Assembly: GCF_900176325.1 (NCBI RefSeq) | Contig: NZ_FWXK01000001.1 | Location: forward strand, 279,770-343,769 | Length of the DNA stretch: 64,000 nt | Reading direction: 5' to 3' | Source: Aerococcus suis | GTDB taxonomy: Bacteria > Bacillota > Bacilli > Lactobacillales > Aerococcaceae | Shown: piece by piece, positions 39,424 through 47,777 of the stretch | How positions within the stretch are numbered: the stretch's first letter is position 1 | How the letters are laid out: each line of letters begins with the position of its first letter | Made by a program: the position numbers and the translations under genes | The notes under the pieces: model-generated | Told to the model about the DNA's origin: nothing | Seen by the model: only the letters and a program-made list of their open reading frames with translations | Databases searched by the model: none

Positions 39424-39657
39424 ACTAACCTCCTGCTAAGATACTATTTCTTTCATTATAATCAAAAAAGATAAAATCACTATCCATCTACAGACTGATT
39501 TCTCAATCATCCTTCTCATTACATCAGCTTAGAAAAGTCTGCTTATAAATAAAACTCAAGACAAATATTTTGCTTATAATTCTCTCTTCTTTTGACGTTA
39601 ATTACAAGTATTTACTCATGTTACCTCACTTTACTTTAAAATAATGGAAAAATAATT

Positions 39658-39663
39658 TATAAT
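39658..39663 (+). promoter_or_regulatory. Candidate -10 element of the lipoprotein-glycosidase pair
   Basis: TATAAT is 17 bases from TTTAAA (39635-39640), a 4/6 match to -35. It lies 31 bases ahead of the lipoprotein start. Confidence 0.45.
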
Positions 39664-39693
39664 GAACCAACACGCATAGAAAGAGGGATGGTA

Positions 39694-40296
39694 GTGAAAC
39701 AATTAGTCAAACTAGGTCTAGTATCTACAGGAACGCTACTTTTAGTGGCTTGCCAACATAATCCGCAAGACATTGCAAATAGTGTTCATGAACAAGCCGA
39801 TGCTAGTGAAGAAGCATTAGAAACAATTCAAGTTGCTGAGTCCAAACTTTCTGGTACATTCAGCGAAGCATTTAAAGAAGATGATATCTCTACTGACCAA
39901 TTATCAGAAAATCGTTCAACGCGTCAAAAAGCAATTGATGACCTTGATAATATTAAAGACGATTTTTCTACTGATATTGATAAGATGAATGACGCTTTAT
40001 CCAATGGCGATTTATCTGAAGAGGATGAAAAAGATTTCAAATCTTTATTAGAACCTAGTGAAACTGTTGTTAAACAGTTGAATAGCTATTTGGATTCCTA
40101 CCACAATGTATTGTCTGAAGAAGAGACTTACTACAACCAATTAACCGAAAGTGATATGGATTTCGAAGGTTATCAAAACGGTTTAGATAAAGTAAATGAA
40201 CAACATGAAGATGCCCAAAACCATCTGAAAGAATTAGAATCTGCTTTAAGTAAACTTCATGAGTTAGATAATCGGGAGGAGGATAACAATGAATAA
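39694..40296 (+). CDS. YkyA-like cell-wall lipoprotein, 200 aa
   Basis: A lipoprotein signal peptide ends in the lipobox LLVAC, followed by about 175 mostly acidic helical residues that predict a long coiled coil, as in the YkyA family. The start is taken as GTG at 39694 because AGAGGG at 39682-39687 is six bases upstream; the ATG at 39688 directly abuts that site. The 3' end overlaps the following glycosidase gene by 8 bases, so the two are co-translated. The role is unknown. Confidence 0.78.
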   Translation: MKQLVKLGLVSTGTLLLVACQHNPQDIANSVHEQADASEEALETIQVAESKLSGTFSEAFKEDDISTDQLSENRSTRQKAIDDLDNIKDDFSTDIDKMNDALSNGDLSEEDEKDFKSLLEPSETVVKQLNSYLDSYHNVLSEEETYYNQLTESDMDFEGYQNGLDKVNEQHEDAQNHLKELESALSKLHELDNREEDNNE

Positions 40297-41566
40297 AAAA
40301 GGTAAATTTCCATGGCCTATCATTACTCTGGCTATTGTAGCTGTTGTTGTCCTATTACTGATTATAGCTCGTCAATTTCCAGGAACGTTTAATTTCCCAG
40401 CTGGTTCCGGTAGCGATAACGAACCAATCGTTGCTGAAGATGATGTGAAGATTGATGGTAAAATTAACGTTAATAATGGTCAATTAATCGACTCTCCTAG
40501 TCCAACGCCTAGTCAATTCACTTATGATAGTGGTGTCGATATTGCCTACCCTGAAGACGGCGTTAAAGGAATTTATTTATCAGGCGGCGGTGCAGCTGAC
40601 CCTGAAGTTGTTAAACATAATGTTGATATGATTGATCAAACTGGTTTGAACTCTGTTGTCGTTGATGTCAAAGATGACTATGGATCAATTACTATGCCAG
40701 TAAAAACAGATAATGACTTAATTAAAGATAACGAAACTAATGCTGTTGATATTAATCAATTAATGAAGACTTTTGAAGAGAAACAAATCTATCCAATCGC
40801 GCGGATTACAACGTTTAAAGATACTAAACTAGCAAAAGCCCATCCAGAGCGTTCATTTAGAACCTCATCTGGAGATGTTTGGACAAATGATATTGGCGAT
40901 GCTTTCTTAAACCCATATGATAAAGAAAACTGGAAGTATATGGTCGAAGTAGCCAAAGGAGCAGCGAAATTAGGGTTTAAAGACATCCAATTCGATTATG
41001 TTCGTTTTCCAGAAGCCTTCGAAACATTTGGCGAAGACTTAGAATATGATATGGGCGATTATAGCGAATATGGTAAAGGCTCTACTGAAGCACGTGAAAA
41101 AACCATTACTGATTTCTTAGCCTATGCCCAAAAAGAGTTGCATCCTTATGGGGTCGAAGTAAGTGCTGATATCTTCGGTTATGTTACCGTTGTAGAAAGT
41201 ACGCCAGGTATTGGTCAAAACTTCCGTGGTATTGCTGATAACGTCGATGTTATTTCATCAATGATTTATCCTTCTCATTGGGGTCCAGGTTACTTTGATT
41301 ACCCTGCTCCAGATAAAGAACCTTATGGGGTTGTTGACCACTACGCTCAAAAAGAGCTAGCCTTATTAGATGATATTGATTCTAAAACAAAAACTCGTCC
41401 ATGGTTACAAGACTTTACAGCTTCTTATCTAGGTGGCGGTATGTATATGGAATACGACGCGAATGCTGTCCAAGCACAAATCGATGCCTTAGCTGATCAT
41501 GGAATTAACGAATACTTACTATGGAATGCCGGTAATGAATATACAACAGGTGTAGATTATAAATAA
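40289..41566 (+). CDS. Putative extracellular glycoside hydrolase (DUF4015 family), 425 aa
   Basis: An N-terminal membrane anchor (about 8-26) precedes a linker and a TIM-barrel-like domain that starts near residue 90. GVKGIYLSGGGAADPEV, VVVDVKDDYGSI, DIQFDYVRFPE and SAMIYPSHWGPG-like segments (seen as SSMIYPSHWGPGYFDYP) are the family signature, with likely acidic catalytic residues in the DIQFDYVRFPE strand. The family is annotated as a putative glycoside hydrolase, but its substrate is unknown. Overlap with the lipoprotein gene suggests a joint envelope function. Confidence 0.82.
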   Translation: MNKKGKFPWPIITLAIVAVVVLLLIIARQFPGTFNFPAGSGSDNEPIVAEDDVKIDGKINVNNGQLIDSPSPTPSQFTYDSGVDIAYPEDGVKGIYLSGGGAADPEVVKHNVDMIDQTGLNSVVVDVKDDYGSITMPVKTDNDLIKDNETNAVDINQLMKTFEEKQIYPIARITTFKDTKLAKAHPERSFRTSSGDVWTNDIGDAFLNPYDKENWKYMVEVAKGAAKLGFKDIQFDYVRFPEAFETFGEDLEYDMGDYSEYGKGSTEAREKTITDFLAYAQKELHPYGVEVSADIFGYVTVVESTPGIGQNFRGIADNVDVISSMIYPSHWGPGYFDYPAPDKEPYGVVDHYAQKELALLDDIDSKTKTRPWLQDFTASYLGGGMYMEYDANAVQAQIDALADHGINEYLLWNAGNEYTTGVDYK

Positions 41567-41581
41567 CACCCATTAAATGAC

Positions 41582-41621
41582 AAAGAGCAAGCCAAACTTA
41601 ATCGTTTGGCTTGCTCTTTTT
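41582..41621. terminator. Bidirectional terminator
   Basis: A 16-bp perfect stem (41582-41597 with 41604-41619) with a T run separates the convergent glycosidase and rpsN genes. Confidence 0.85.
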
Positions 41622-41624
41622 TCA

Positions 41625-41894
41625 TTACCAGCTCGCTTTTTTAACACCTGGTATTTGACCTTTATGCGCTAATTCTCTAAATTTCACCCGACTCATCCCA
41701 AATTTACGCATATAACCATGGGGACGTCCATCAATACGGTCGCGATGATGAAGACGAGTTGGCGATGCATCACGTGGTAATTTTTGTAACCCTGCATAGT
41801 CCCCTGCTGCTTTCAAAGCCCGGCGTTTCTCAGCATATTTAGCGACCATTGCTTCACGTTGTTTCATTTTTTCAATTTTAGCTTTTTTGGCCAT
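41625..41894 (-). CDS. rpsN: 30S ribosomal protein S14, zinc-independent paralogue
   Basis: An 89-residue S14 with the C-terminal [22 protein letters not shown] and no cysteine, so it lacks the zinc ribbon of the 61-residue form. Such C-minus paralogues replace the zinc form during zinc shortage and are usually Zur-controlled. A Zur box lies 55 bases upstream, shared with the divergent small gene. AGGAGG precedes the ATG. A zinc-containing S14 is presumably encoded in the main ribosomal operon elsewhere. Confidence 0.95.
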   Translation of the reverse strand: MAKKAKIEKMKQREAMVAKYAEKRRALKAAGDYAGLQKLPRDASPTRLHHRDRIDGRPHGYMRKFGMSRVKFRELAHKGQIPGVKKASW

Positions 41895-41948
41895 AAATGT
41901 ATTCCTCCTATTGACAACTATTGAATTCCTTGATAAATTAGTTTTTGT

Positions 41949-41969
41949 AAATCGTAACGTTTACGATTT
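41949..41969. promoter_or_regulatory. Zur box between rpsN paralogue and small metal-homeostasis gene
   Basis: The half-sites AAATCGTAA and TTACGATTT, separated by three bases, match the 21-bp Bacillus Zur consensus at all but two central positions. The box lies in the middle of the divergent promoter region. Confidence 0.85.
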
Positions 41970-42006
41970 TAGTAAAAAAGAACCCACTTGTCAAGGAGGA
42001 ACTCAT

Positions 42007-42120
42007 ATGTCAGAAAAAAATGATCGTTCTAGTGCTTTACGCCGTCTAAAAAGTCCTAACCGTAAAACACGCCAACGTGCGCAAAAAATATTAAAACAAG
42101 TCAGTCGTAAAACCAATTAA
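42007..42120 (+). CDS. 37-aa basic protein, putative metal homeostasis family
   Basis: A tiny lysine/arginine-rich protein (MSEKNDRSSALRRLKSPN, then KTRQRAQKILKQVSRKTN). The SALRRLKSPNxKTRxRA pattern is that of the short 'putative metal homeostasis protein' of lactobacilli and enterococci, as I remember it. CAAGGAGG is correctly spaced before the ATG at 42007; an in-frame ATG 120 bases upstream would cross the Zur box and the promoter and is not credible. Divergent arrangement with the zinc-free S14 gene across a Zur box ties it to zinc limitation. Its molecular role is unknown. Confidence 0.75.
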   Translation: MSEKNDRSSALRRLKSPNRKTRQRAQKILKQVSRKTN

Positions 42121-42260
42121 ACATATAATCATTCGTGGTATTCTTAAGATTCTCTTATTATCTTATTTACGCTTTCCTTAAACATTCCCCCGCAAAGCAT
42201 GATAAAATAATGTTAAGTAATCATCGCTTTCATTTGGAAAGCTGATATGGAGGAGTTTAT

Positions 42261-43220
42261 ATGCGTAAAAAAACAACGATTTTATTAACGAGTGCCACTA
42301 TGGCTCTAGGATTAGCTGCTTTTGCCCCTAGTGTTTTAGCTGATAAAGTAGCTATCGAACCCAAATTCACTTATGGTGAAACGTTAACGCCTGAACAATT
42401 TGAAAAAACACGTGATGAACTGGGTGTTGATAATGATGCGGAAGAAATCCAAGTACGAGTTAATGAATTAAATGATTTGTTAAATGATGACTATCCTTAT
42501 CAACAAGTTTATTCATCAGCTTATATCACCCCTGCGGATAATAATGGAGCTATTTCAGTCGAAATTTTAACTCCAGATACCATTACCGCCATTACTGAAC
42601 GCCAATACGAAAATGCTGCGCTAACAGCTGGTGCAGTTGATGTTGATATTAAAGTCGCTTCTGCTGTCCCTGTCGATGGTTCTGGTGCGTTAGCTGGGGT
42701 ATACAAAGCGTTTGACGCAAGTGGTGAAGGCTTAAATGATCAAGCGGTTTCAGTTGCTCAAGATGAGTTAAACGTGACTTCCCAAATCACCCAAGAAAAT
42801 AAAGATAAAGAAGGCTATTCAGATGACTTATTAAATGCCGCTATCGCCGAAATCAAAACCACTATTGAAGATAAAAAAGAAGAAAATGGTGGGTCTATTT
42901 CTAGCGACGATATACAAGTCATCGTTAATAATGTTGTGAATAACTACAACTTAGAAAATGTTATCTCTGCTGAAAATATTACCGCTATTGAGAATCAAAT
43001 GAATAAGTTTAGCGAGTTAGAACTATCCGATGAACAACGTGATCAAATCCGTAACTTCGGTGAACAGCTACAAAAAACCGGTGGCGATTTATTAAATAAA
43101 GCGAAAACCGCTTGGGAAAATACCGATCCTGAGCAAAAAGAAGAAATGAAAAATGAAGCCACCTCAATTTGGCAACAAATTAAGGACTTCTTTAATGATT
43201 TGTTTAATATGACCTTTTAA
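42261..43220 (+). CDS. Secreted DUF1002 family protein, 319 aa
   Basis: A signal peptide (about 1-27, ending AFAPSVLADK) is followed by the DUF1002 pattern: FTYGETLTPEQFEKTRDELG, YSSAYITPADNNGAISVEIL, and ALTAGAVDVDIKVASAVPVDGSGALAGVYKAF. The C-terminal third is an acidic helical region ending in a short amphipathic tail. There is no LPXTG motif or transmembrane anchor. The function of the family is unknown. GGAGG precedes the ATG. Confidence 0.85.
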   Translation: MRKKTTILLTSATMALGLAAFAPSVLADKVAIEPKFTYGETLTPEQFEKTRDELGVDNDAEEIQVRVNELNDLLNDDYPYQQVYSSAYITPADNNGAISVEILTPDTITAITERQYENAALTAGAVDVDIKVASAVPVDGSGALAGVYKAFDASGEGLNDQAVSVAQDELNVTSQITQENKDKEGYSDDLLNAAIAEIKTTIEDKKEENGGSISSDDIQVIVNNVVNNYNLENVISAENITAIENQMNKFSELELSDEQRDQIRNFGEQLQKTGGDLLNKAKTAWENTDPEQKEEMKNEATSIWQQIKDFFNDLFNMTF

Positions 43221-43222
43221 CT

Positions 43223-43254
43223 AAAAAAGTCAGGACTCACATCCTGACTTTTTT
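43223..43254. terminator. Bidirectional terminator
   Basis: A 13-bp perfect stem (43223-43235 with 43242-43254) bounded by A and T runs separates the DUF1002 and cstA genes. Confidence 0.85.
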
Positions 43255-43265
43255 ATTATATATTG

Positions 43266-44750
43266 CTATTTAGCTAAATCTGGATCTCGGGTTAAAATTG
43301 GCCATTCATCATGAAGCAATTTTGCTTGTGGATCTAAGGATTCTTTTTGATGAACTCCTTGATACCAATACACAGCCACTAAAATGCCTGTAACAATTAA
43401 CCCACCAATATAAGAGATAACACCCAATCCTAATCCTAATCCGATTGGTTCACTGAAGATATACACCACACAAGCATATAGCATAAAGATACCAGGAATA
43501 AATGTGACCCAATAGTTTTTACTTTTCAAGAATAAGTAACGCGTTGTCACTAGTAGCGCTAACACAGCTGTCACTTGGTTAGCCCAGTTAAAATACCGCC
43601 ATAAGATATTAAAATCAACTTTCGTTAAAATAAATGAAATCACATAAACTGGTAACGTAATCGCCATAATTTTAGCTAGCGTGTCTTGTTTAATATTTAA
43701 ATAATCGGCAATAATAATTCGTAAACTTCTAAATGCAGATAGTCCAGATGAAATTGGTAAAACAATAACACCTAAGATAGCAATAGTCCCGAAGACATTC
43801 CCTAGTAACATTTTTGATACCGCATCAACCACTACAGACGCTGTCCCGGCATCAATCATATCACTCAGTGTTTGGCCATCAAATAAACTCATAGCTGCTG
43901 CTGCCCAAATCATGGCAATAATCCCTTCACCAATCATCATGCCATAAAAAGTAAATCGACCTTCTCGTTCATTAGTAATTGTCCGTGAAACCATAGGCGC
44001 TTGAGTCGCATGGAATCCTGACATCGCGCCACAAGAAATAGTAAAGAACATTCCCGGGAAAATCGCTAACCCTTTAGGATGGAAATTTTGCATAGTCGCT
44101 GGGGTTAAATTAGGAATCGTAAAATCGCTAAAGATTAACGTTACTCCAATGGCAATTGTACTTAAAATGAGAATGGCTCCAAACCACGGGTAAACTTTCC
44201 CAATCGCTTTATCGATAGGTAAAACGGTTGAGACTAAATAATAGATAAAAATTAACACAATAATGACTTGTAAGTTAGAACCAAAAGGTAAAGCTTGTTG
44301 AATCAGATTTGCAGGTGATGTGACAAACACTGTTCCAACTAATAATAGTAATAAACATGCGAATAAGTTGACTAAATGTCGCGCCACTTTCCCGATATAC
44401 TTACCTGCTAGCGATGGTAATTGGTCACCATTATTTCGTAGGGAAACCATCCCTAACATATAATCATGGACTCCTCCTGCAAAAATACATCCAAAGACAA
44501 TCCAAATGTATGCTACTGGACCATATAACGCCCCCATAATTGGGCCAAAAATAGGACCCGTACCGGCAATATTTAATAGCTCAATAATGGCATTCTTCCA
44601 TCTTGGCATTGGAACAAAGTCTAAATTATCTCGTAAAACTTCAGCTGGTGTTTCGCGATCAGTCGCTGGTTCAAATGTCCGATCAATATATGCACCATAA
44701 ATAAAATAGCCCAAAATTAATAAAACAATTCCGCCTATAAACGTTACCAT
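43266..44750 (-). CDS. cstA: CstA family carbon-starvation transporter, 494 aa
   Basis: About 13-15 membrane helices with CstA signatures: an N-terminal RETPAEVLRDNLDFVP, NIAGTGPIFGPIMGALYGPVA and SGFHATQAPMVSRTI. The family includes peptide and pyruvate transporters induced in carbon shortage. At 494 residues it belongs to the shorter form, without the long C-terminal extension. A near-perfect cre site lies 20 bases upstream of the ATG, so CcpA repression in glucose fits its name. AAAGGAGG precedes the ATG. Confidence 0.9.
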   Translation of the reverse strand: MVTFIGGIVLLILGYFIYGAYIDRTFEPATDRETPAEVLRDNLDFVPMPRWKNAIIELLNIAGTGPIFGPIMGALYGPVAYIWIVFGCIFAGGVHDYMLGMVSLRNNGDQLPSLAGKYIGKVARHLVNLFACLLLLLVGTVFVTSPANLIQQALPFGSNLQVIIVLIFIYYLVSTVLPIDKAIGKVYPWFGAILILSTIAIGVTLIFSDFTIPNLTPATMQNFHPKGLAIFPGMFFTISCGAMSGFHATQAPMVSRTITNEREGRFTFYGMMIGEGIIAMIWAAAAMSLFDGQTLSDMIDAGTASVVVDAVSKMLLGNVFGTIAILGVIVLPISSGLSAFRSLRIIIADYLNIKQDTLAKIMAITLPVYVISFILTKVDFNILWRYFNWANQVTAVLALLVTTRYLFLKSKNYWVTFIPGIFMLYACVVYIFSEPIGLGLGLGVISYIGGLIVTGILVAVYWYQGVHQKESLDPQAKLLHDEWPILTRDPDLAK

Positions 44751-44769
44751 ATTATTTCCTCCTTTGTTT

Positions 44770-44783
44770 TGTTAACGCTTTCG
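44770..44783. promoter_or_regulatory. cre site (CcpA) of cstA
   Basis: The minus strand reads CGAAAGCGTTAACA, 13 of 14 matches to TGWAARCGYTWNCW. It sits between the promoter region and the cstA ribosome site, a position where CcpA represses. Confidence 0.7.
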
Positions 44784-44905
44784 TTAATTTGATTATCCTC
44801 CTTTATTTCACAAATGTCAATTTAATGATTTTGTTCACAATCAATCGCCGATTCCATATATCTCCTCCCCGTTCACTGATATATCAACTTTTTTAGCCAT
44901 CAAAA

Positions 44906-44929
44906 AAGGCGAGCCATCAAACTCGCCTT
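44906..44929 (-). terminator. Terminator of the sortase gene
   Basis: An 8-bp perfect GC-rich stem (44906-44913 with 44922-44929) is followed by a T run on the minus strand. Confidence 0.75.
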
Positions 44930-44935
44930 GTGAAA

Positions 44936-45778
44936 TTATTTGTTTTCTAATGTCTCTTCACGATCTTTCCACTGATTTTCTTTGTATTCATCAAAATGAT
45001 AGTTTTCATCTTTACTTGGATTATTTTCTTCAAATTCTTGTTTTTCGTCTTGAGAATCCCAATTAAATTCTGGATTATTCATCTTATCTTCTGAATAATC
45101 CGTTTCATTAACTAATACCCCAAAAACGAAATAGCGGTCATCATCACCATCGAAATAACGTTGTGGGTAGAAACAATTCATTAATGAAATAATCGGTTGA
45201 CCGTATTTATCTTCCGCCCACTCATCAGTAATTAATTCCGTCGCTGTTGGTTCCACGACATCATTTTCCACGGCAACGTACTCATAAATTTTATCTTTAT
45301 CCGTAATACGAATCACATCACCTGATTTTATCCAATTTAAGCGGTGTAATAAACGGTCATTCCAATCATAGTGACCGGCTAAGCTATAATTACCGGCTCC
45401 CATCTTCACGTCTGGACGCATCGTTCCAACACCTGTATACAGTACTTGATCACTAACTCCCTTAAAGATTGTCATATTCAATTCGACTTGAGGAACAACG
45501 AGCTGACCTAAAATCGTACTATCTTCTAAATCTAACGGGTCAGTATAAACATCAGTAGGAGAAATATTGTCAACCGCTGCGAAATCAAACGATGCATCCT
45601 CATCTTCTTCATCATTTTTACGAATGTCTTCAGCCGTTAAATCTCCGACCGCATCATGCGATTTCTGAACATTGTGGTGGATGACTGGATTTGGTAAAAA
45701 ATTAATTGCTAATAACACAATTCCAATCACCATTAATAACGTTCCAACTATTTTTTGCCAAGGCCATTTCTTTTTCAT
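44936..45778 (-). CDS. Class A-type sortase with acidic C-terminal tail, 280 aa
   Basis: Sortases attach LPXTG proteins to peptidoglycan. An N-terminal membrane segment (about 10-28) anchors it. His136 in SLAGHYDWN, Cys202 in SLMNCF and Arg215 in DRYFVFGVL form the expected triad. The usual TLxTC is changed to SLMNC. After the barrel (about residue 225) comes a 55-residue hydrophilic, Glu/Asp/Asn-rich tail not found in standard SrtA. It is a single gene, so it is probably the housekeeping enzyme, but the substrate motif is not shown here. Confidence 0.82.
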   Translation of the reverse strand: MKKKWPWQKIVGTLLMVIGIVLLAINFLPNPVIHHNVQKSHDAVGDLTAEDIRKNDEEDEDASFDFAAVDNISPTDVYTDPLDLEDSTILGQLVVPQVELNMTIFKGVSDQVLYTGVGTMRPDVKMGAGNYSLAGHYDWNDRLLHRLNWIKSGDVIRITDKDKIYEYVAVENDVVEPTATELITDEWAEDKYGQPIISLMNCFYPQRYFDGDDDRYFVFGVLVNETDYSEDKMNNPEFNWDSQDEKQEFEENNPSKDENYHFDEYKENQWKDREETLENK

Positions 45779-45866
45779 TTGTTTACCTTCTCTTTATTTA
45801 TTCTACTAGTATAGTAAGCATAAATAGGTGATATTGCAAGCTTTACTACTTAACTTACAATAAAAA

Positions 45867-45891
45867 AGAGGTTGGTGACTAGCCAACCTCT
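45867..45891 (-). terminator. Terminator of dsdA
   Basis: A 9-bp perfect stem (45867-45875 with 45883-45891) with a T run on the minus strand. Confidence 0.8.
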
Positions 45892-45927
45892 CGCATAAAC
45901 ATAAGGAGATTAATTTATGCTTACTTA

Positions 45928-47298
45928 TTAATATGATTTACGTTTTGGTTCATAACCAGCATCGATACCTTGTTGGAAGAACGCTTTATGGTCTTCGTAA
46001 GGTACCATTGAACCACCAGTTAACCAAGCAATATGAGTGGCATTACCCATTTTGTCAGTTAAACCTTTGTCAGCAATGTAGCCTTTACCTTGTTCTGAAG
46101 TAAAGATACGTGCAATACCAGGAATTCCGGCTACGGCAGCTGGTTCAATAGCGATGTCTTCAATATCATCTAAGGCAGCTAAGTTGTAGTTAGCTTCTTC
46201 TTCACCAACAGTAAATCCACCATCGAAGTACATTTGCATTAATTTAGCAACGAATTGTGAAGTACGTGGAACAGCTAAACCATCCATGTTTGTTTTACCG
46301 TCTAAATCAAAGTCATCAACGGCAACTTCTGAGAATTCGTTAGACATTAATCCAACCATCATTGATGCCACTTGAGTTGGTTCAGCGAAGAAGCAGTGAA
46401 CATTGTCACCAAATACTTGTTTAAGACCAAATGTGATACCACCTGGGCTACCTCCAACACCACATGGTAAGTACATGAATAGAGGGTTTTCTTCACTAAT
46501 TTTAATTTCTTCTGCTTCTAATTGTTTTTTCAAGCGCATACCAGCAGCAGTATATCCTAAGAATAAGTATTTAGAATGTTCATCATCAACGAAGTATGCA
46601 TCTGGATCAGCTTCAGCAGCTTGACGTCCTTGTTCTACTGCCAAAGTAAAGTTTGTTTTATGCTCAACAACGTTTACACCATGGCTACGTAGGTAATCTT
46701 TTTTCCATTGTTTAGCTTCACTAGACATATGAACAATCGCTTCAAAACCAAATTTGGCAGCCATTACCCCAACAGAAATACCTAAGTTACCTGTTGTACC
46801 TACAACCACTTTTTTGTTGCTGAAGTATTCTTTAAATTCATCAGAAGCGAATTTTTTGTAATCGTCATCGTAACCTGATAATAAGCCTGCTTCAATAGCA
46901 ACTTCTTCAGCGTGGTGTAATACTTCATAAATCGCACCACGAGCTTTAATTGTACCAGCGATAGGTAATTGGTCATCACGTTTTAAGAAAACGCGACCTT
47001 CAATATCAGTGTTGTATTCATCTTCTAAGAAAGATTTGAAGTTTGGCACTTCAGTAATGAAAGATTCAATAATCCCATTGTTGTCACGTGTGTCTTCAAA
47101 TTCTTGGGCAATGAATGGGGCAAAACGTTCATAACGAGCTTCTGCATCTTCAACATCTTTTTGAGAATATTCAGAAATCGCGTTAGCTTCTTCAACTGTT
47201 TTGCTTTCGCCATTAATCCAGAATACAGGTTCGCCTTTTAAGACTTGTTCTAATTCTGGATTTTCTTTTGTCCATTTTTCAATATTCATTTCTACCAT
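45928..47298 (-). CDS. dsdA: D-serine ammonia-lyase
   Basis: A 456-residue PLP enzyme of fold type II that converts D-serine to pyruvate and ammonia. The PLP lysine lies in PIAGTIKARGAIYEVL, the phosphate-binding loop is TTGNLGISVG, and FLPCGVGGSPGG-type sequence (seen as YLPCGVGGSPGGI) is the second glycine loop. AAAGGAG is well spaced before the ATG. The gene follows ridA by 28 bases. RidA clears the reactive aminoacrylate that this reaction releases, so the pair makes biochemical sense. Confidence 0.92.
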   Translation of the reverse strand: MVEMNIEKWTKENPELEQVLKGEPVFWINGESKTVEEANAISEYSQKDVEDAEARYERFAPFIAQEFEDTRDNNGIIESFITEVPNFKSFLEDEYNTDIEGRVFLKRDDQLPIAGTIKARGAIYEVLHHAEEVAIEAGLLSGYDDDYKKFASDEFKEYFSNKKVVVGTTGNLGISVGVMAAKFGFEAIVHMSSEAKQWKKDYLRSHGVNVVEHKTNFTLAVEQGRQAAEADPDAYFVDDEHSKYLFLGYTAAGMRLKKQLEAEEIKISEENPLFMYLPCGVGGSPGGITFGLKQVFGDNVHCFFAEPTQVASMMVGLMSNEFSEVAVDDFDLDGKTNMDGLAVPRTSQFVAKLMQMYFDGGFTVGEEEANYNLAALDDIEDIAIEPAAVAGIPGIARIFTSEQGKGYIADKGLTDKMGNATHIAWLTGGSMVPYEDHKAFFQQGIDAGYEPKRKSY

Positions 47299-47326
47299 TG
47301 TTACACTCTCCTTTATGAGATATTTA

Positions 47327-47671
47327 TTATTTGTTTAATTCAACAACGCCGTCAACTTCAACAGCTACGCCACCAACTAAACCTTTAACTTCAAAGGCAC
47401 TACGAATTGGTTTAACGTTTTTAAAGAAGTCTTCGTAAGCTTTGTTTGCTTCACCAATTTGTGAGATATCAGTAATAAATAATTGTGTTTTTACGATATC
47501 CTCACGAGAAGCTCCTTCAGTTTCAGCTGCTTTTTCAATAGCTGACAAAGCGCTTAGTGTTTGATCATAAATTGATAAAGTTTTATCAACTTCACCTTGA
47601 TCATTTTTTGGTAGTTGACCAGAAACAAATAGGAATCCATTCGCTTTTCTTTCATTAACAAATGCTGACAT
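47327..47671 (-). CDS. ridA: RidA family enamine/imine deaminase, 114 aa
   Basis: RidA hydrolyses 2-aminoacrylate and similar intermediates to keto acids. FVSGQLPKNDQGEV, the KTQLFITDISQIGEANKAY helix and the substrate-binding arginine in PIRSAFEV are present; the C-terminal acidic motif is VAVEVDGVVE. It is about 10 residues shorter than the Escherichia coli protein at the N-terminus. GGAAAGGGG precedes the ATG. It is the first gene of the ridA-dsdA unit behind a promoter with a cre-like site. Confidence 0.9.
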   Translation of the reverse strand: MSAFVNERKANGFLFVSGQLPKNDQGEVDKTLSIYDQTLSALSAIEKAAETEGASREDIVKTQLFITDISQIGEANKAYEDFFKNVKPIRSAFEVKGLVGGVAVEVDGVVELNK

Positions 47672-47706
47672 AACAAACCCCTTTCCTACTTATTTACTAT
47701 AGTGTC

Positions 47707-47736
47707 AATGTATCATGATAGCGCTCTCGCTGTCAA
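47707..47736 (-). promoter_or_regulatory. ridA-dsdA promoter with overlapping cre-like site
   Basis: On the minus strand TTGACA (47731-47736) is 18 bases from TACATT (47707-47712). Within the spacer the minus strand reads CGAGAGCGCTATCA (47716-47729), 12 of 14 matches to the cre consensus, so CcpA would block the promoter. Confidence 0.5.
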
Positions 47737-47777
47737 TAATTTTTTCTTATTATTTTGCCTATTTTAATAAAATATTA

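Noticed and set aside
41887-42006. An upstream ATG that would add 40 residues to the small metal-homeostasis protein
   Set aside because: The extension would translate through the rpsN start, the Zur box and the promoter; a proper ribosome site exists only before 42007.
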